NCBI GenBank assembly: GCA_029857855.1
Contig: JAOUGG010000274.1
Location: 1-5,165 of the forward strand
Source of the DNA: Acidimicrobiia bacterium
GTDB lineage: Bacteria; Actinomycetota; Acidimicrobiia; Acidimicrobiales; SZUA-35
Direction of reading: 5' to 3'
DNA: 5,165 nt
The notes beneath the pieces are model-generated. The model did no database searches. It was given only the letters and a program-made list of their open reading frames with translations, and was not told the origin of the DNA. Both the position numbers and the translations under genes were made by a program. This document shows, piece by piece, positions 4,463-5,165 of this stretch (position 1 is the first letter of the stretch; each line of letters opens with the position of its first letter).

Positions 4463-5165
4463 TCAGGCCGGATCGAGATCGGCCGGCAGGACCGTCTCCG
4501 AAACCGAGTCGGCGATCAGGACCTCGAGTCGCGTCGTTCCGAGCATCCGCCGAAAGACGGCCGCGCCCGTCGGACCGTGAAAGCAGAATTGCGCCCGCCT
4601 GCCCCAGCGCTGATCGACTCCGTCGGTCAGCGACCGGGCTTCCCAACAGCTGATGTCGGTCGGGATCCCGGGGAAGTCGTTCAGGACCTCGATTGAGTCG
4701 ATGGCGACGATTCTGTGGGTGGCGTCGGGCCCCACCACAGCTTGTTCGACCACCGCCATCGCATCGTCGGTCGGACCCGCGTCGTCCGTGCATACGAAGC
4801 CGCTGCTCTGTCGCAGGCAGGTCCGGCGTCCCTCGATCGGGTCGACGACGGTGGCGACATCGCCGATCTGGGTGAGTGCTCGCCCGCCGCTCCGGCCATG
4901 ACGGTAGATCCAAACGGCCGCCGTCGAACCGTCGACCCCGACAGCCGGATCGGGCCAATTCGACGACAACAGGGCATCGCGACCGAGGACGCTTCGGGTC
5001 AGTGTGCCGGTCACCCGGTGGTCGTGCTCGAGCGAGCGGGCCCACGCCGCCAGGAACGTCTCGGTGTCATCGGCCGCCGGCAAGGCGGGAGGCGATTCGG
5101 CGACGCCGTCGAAGGTTGTCTCGAGGTCGGACTCGGACGCGGCCAGCGCACCGCCAAGAACGGCG
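4463..5165 (-). CDS. Probable exported protein of unknown function (5' end outside window)
   Basis: The frame is open from the right edge of the window to the TGA at 4463-4465, giving 233 residues. A TTG at 5081-5083 could be taken as a start, but the frame continues upstream without a stop as AVLGGALAASESDLETTFDG. This looks like the end of a signal peptide followed by an acidic linker, so the true start probably lies beyond 5165. The rest is mixed alpha/beta in character, with ETFLAAWARSLEHDHRVTGTL, then AAVWIYRHG, DVATVVDPIEGRRTCL, FVCTDDAG, ISCWEAR and QFCFHGPTG. Four Cys, two of them 9 residues apart (RTCLRQSSGFVC), would suit two disulfides in an exported protein. No catalytic motif or family is recognised. 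The next minus-strand gene starts 173 nt downstream, and the putative structured RNA lies in that gap. Confidence 0.75.
   Translation of the reverse strand, partial: AVLGGALAASESDLETTFDGVAESPPALPAADDTETFLAAWARSLEHDHRVTGTLTRSVLGRDALLSSNWPDPAVGVDGSTAAVWIYRHGRSGGRALTQIGDVATVVDPIEGRRTCLRQSSGFVCTDDAGPTDDAMAVVEQAVVGPDATHRIVAIDSIEVLNDFPGIPTDISCWEARSLTDGVDQRWGRRAQFCFHGPTGAAVFRRMLGTTRLEVLIADSVSETVLPADLDPA

Noticed and set aside
4021..4653. 210-residue plus-strand open frame
   Set aside because: Ser/Arg/Pro-rich with no domain; it is antisense to the small membrane protein and the exported protein, which look like real proteins.
4428..5045. 205-residue Arg-rich minus-strand frame
   Set aside because: Same strand but a different frame from the 4463-5165 gene; about a quarter Arg with no structure, whereas the other frame has balanced composition and a signal-like start.
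1..5165. CRISPR array, insertion sequence or phage integration site
   Set aside because: No regularly spaced repeats, transposase, terminal inverted repeats or attachment-site duplication are visible; the only mobile element seen is the intein.

Overview
The window looks like high-GC actinobacterial chromosome. It holds the end of rplI, then dnaB, with actinobacterial-type DnaA boxes (TTGTCCACA) between them. The protein style suggests an Acidimicrobiia-like lineage, but that placement is an impression from sequence and not a tested one. The rplI-dnaB order is the classic actinobacterial rpsF-ssb-rpsR-rplI-dnaB neighbourhood.

Layout: (1) 2-352 (+) is the 3' part of rplI (ribosomal protein bL9), followed by two hairpins, the second terminator-like. 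(2) 353-964 is an unusually long 612-nt non-coding gap. Its first half carries a cluster of DnaA-box-like sites on both strands, so it is a candidate replication origin or a DnaA-responsive control or titration region. Its last 50 nt carry a short imperfect direct repeat and the dnaB ribosome binding site. (3) 965-3445 (+) is dnaB, the replicative helicase. It is interrupted exactly in the Walker A P-loop (GK^T) by a 355-residue intein with an intact-looking LAGLIDADG homing endonuclease. The intein starts with Ala and has the Trp/Cys/Thr signature of the class 3 splicing mechanism. (4) 3446-3604 is non-coding and holds a three-copy AACTTTG motif with inverted outer copies and a GC hairpin where dnaB converges with the minus-strand genes. 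(5) 3605-5165 holds three minus-strand genes: a single-pass membrane protein with a disordered N-terminal tail, a 69-aa two-helix membrane protein, and the 3' part of a probably exported protein of unknown function. Between the last two lies a long inverted repeat. Its wobble pairs and cUUCGg loop fit a plus-strand RNA better than a minus-strand one.

How it fits together: the left half is replication and translation machinery. DnaA boxes directly upstream of the helicase gene, plus an intein that must splice before the helicase can bind ATP, would put two potential control points on DnaB supply. That coupling is inference. The right half is a separate minus-strand gene group of unknown function. 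The most noteworthy items are the class 3 P-loop intein, the DnaA-box cluster, the putative structured RNA at 4351-4436, and a patch of unusual codons at the other known (here empty) DnaB intein site.
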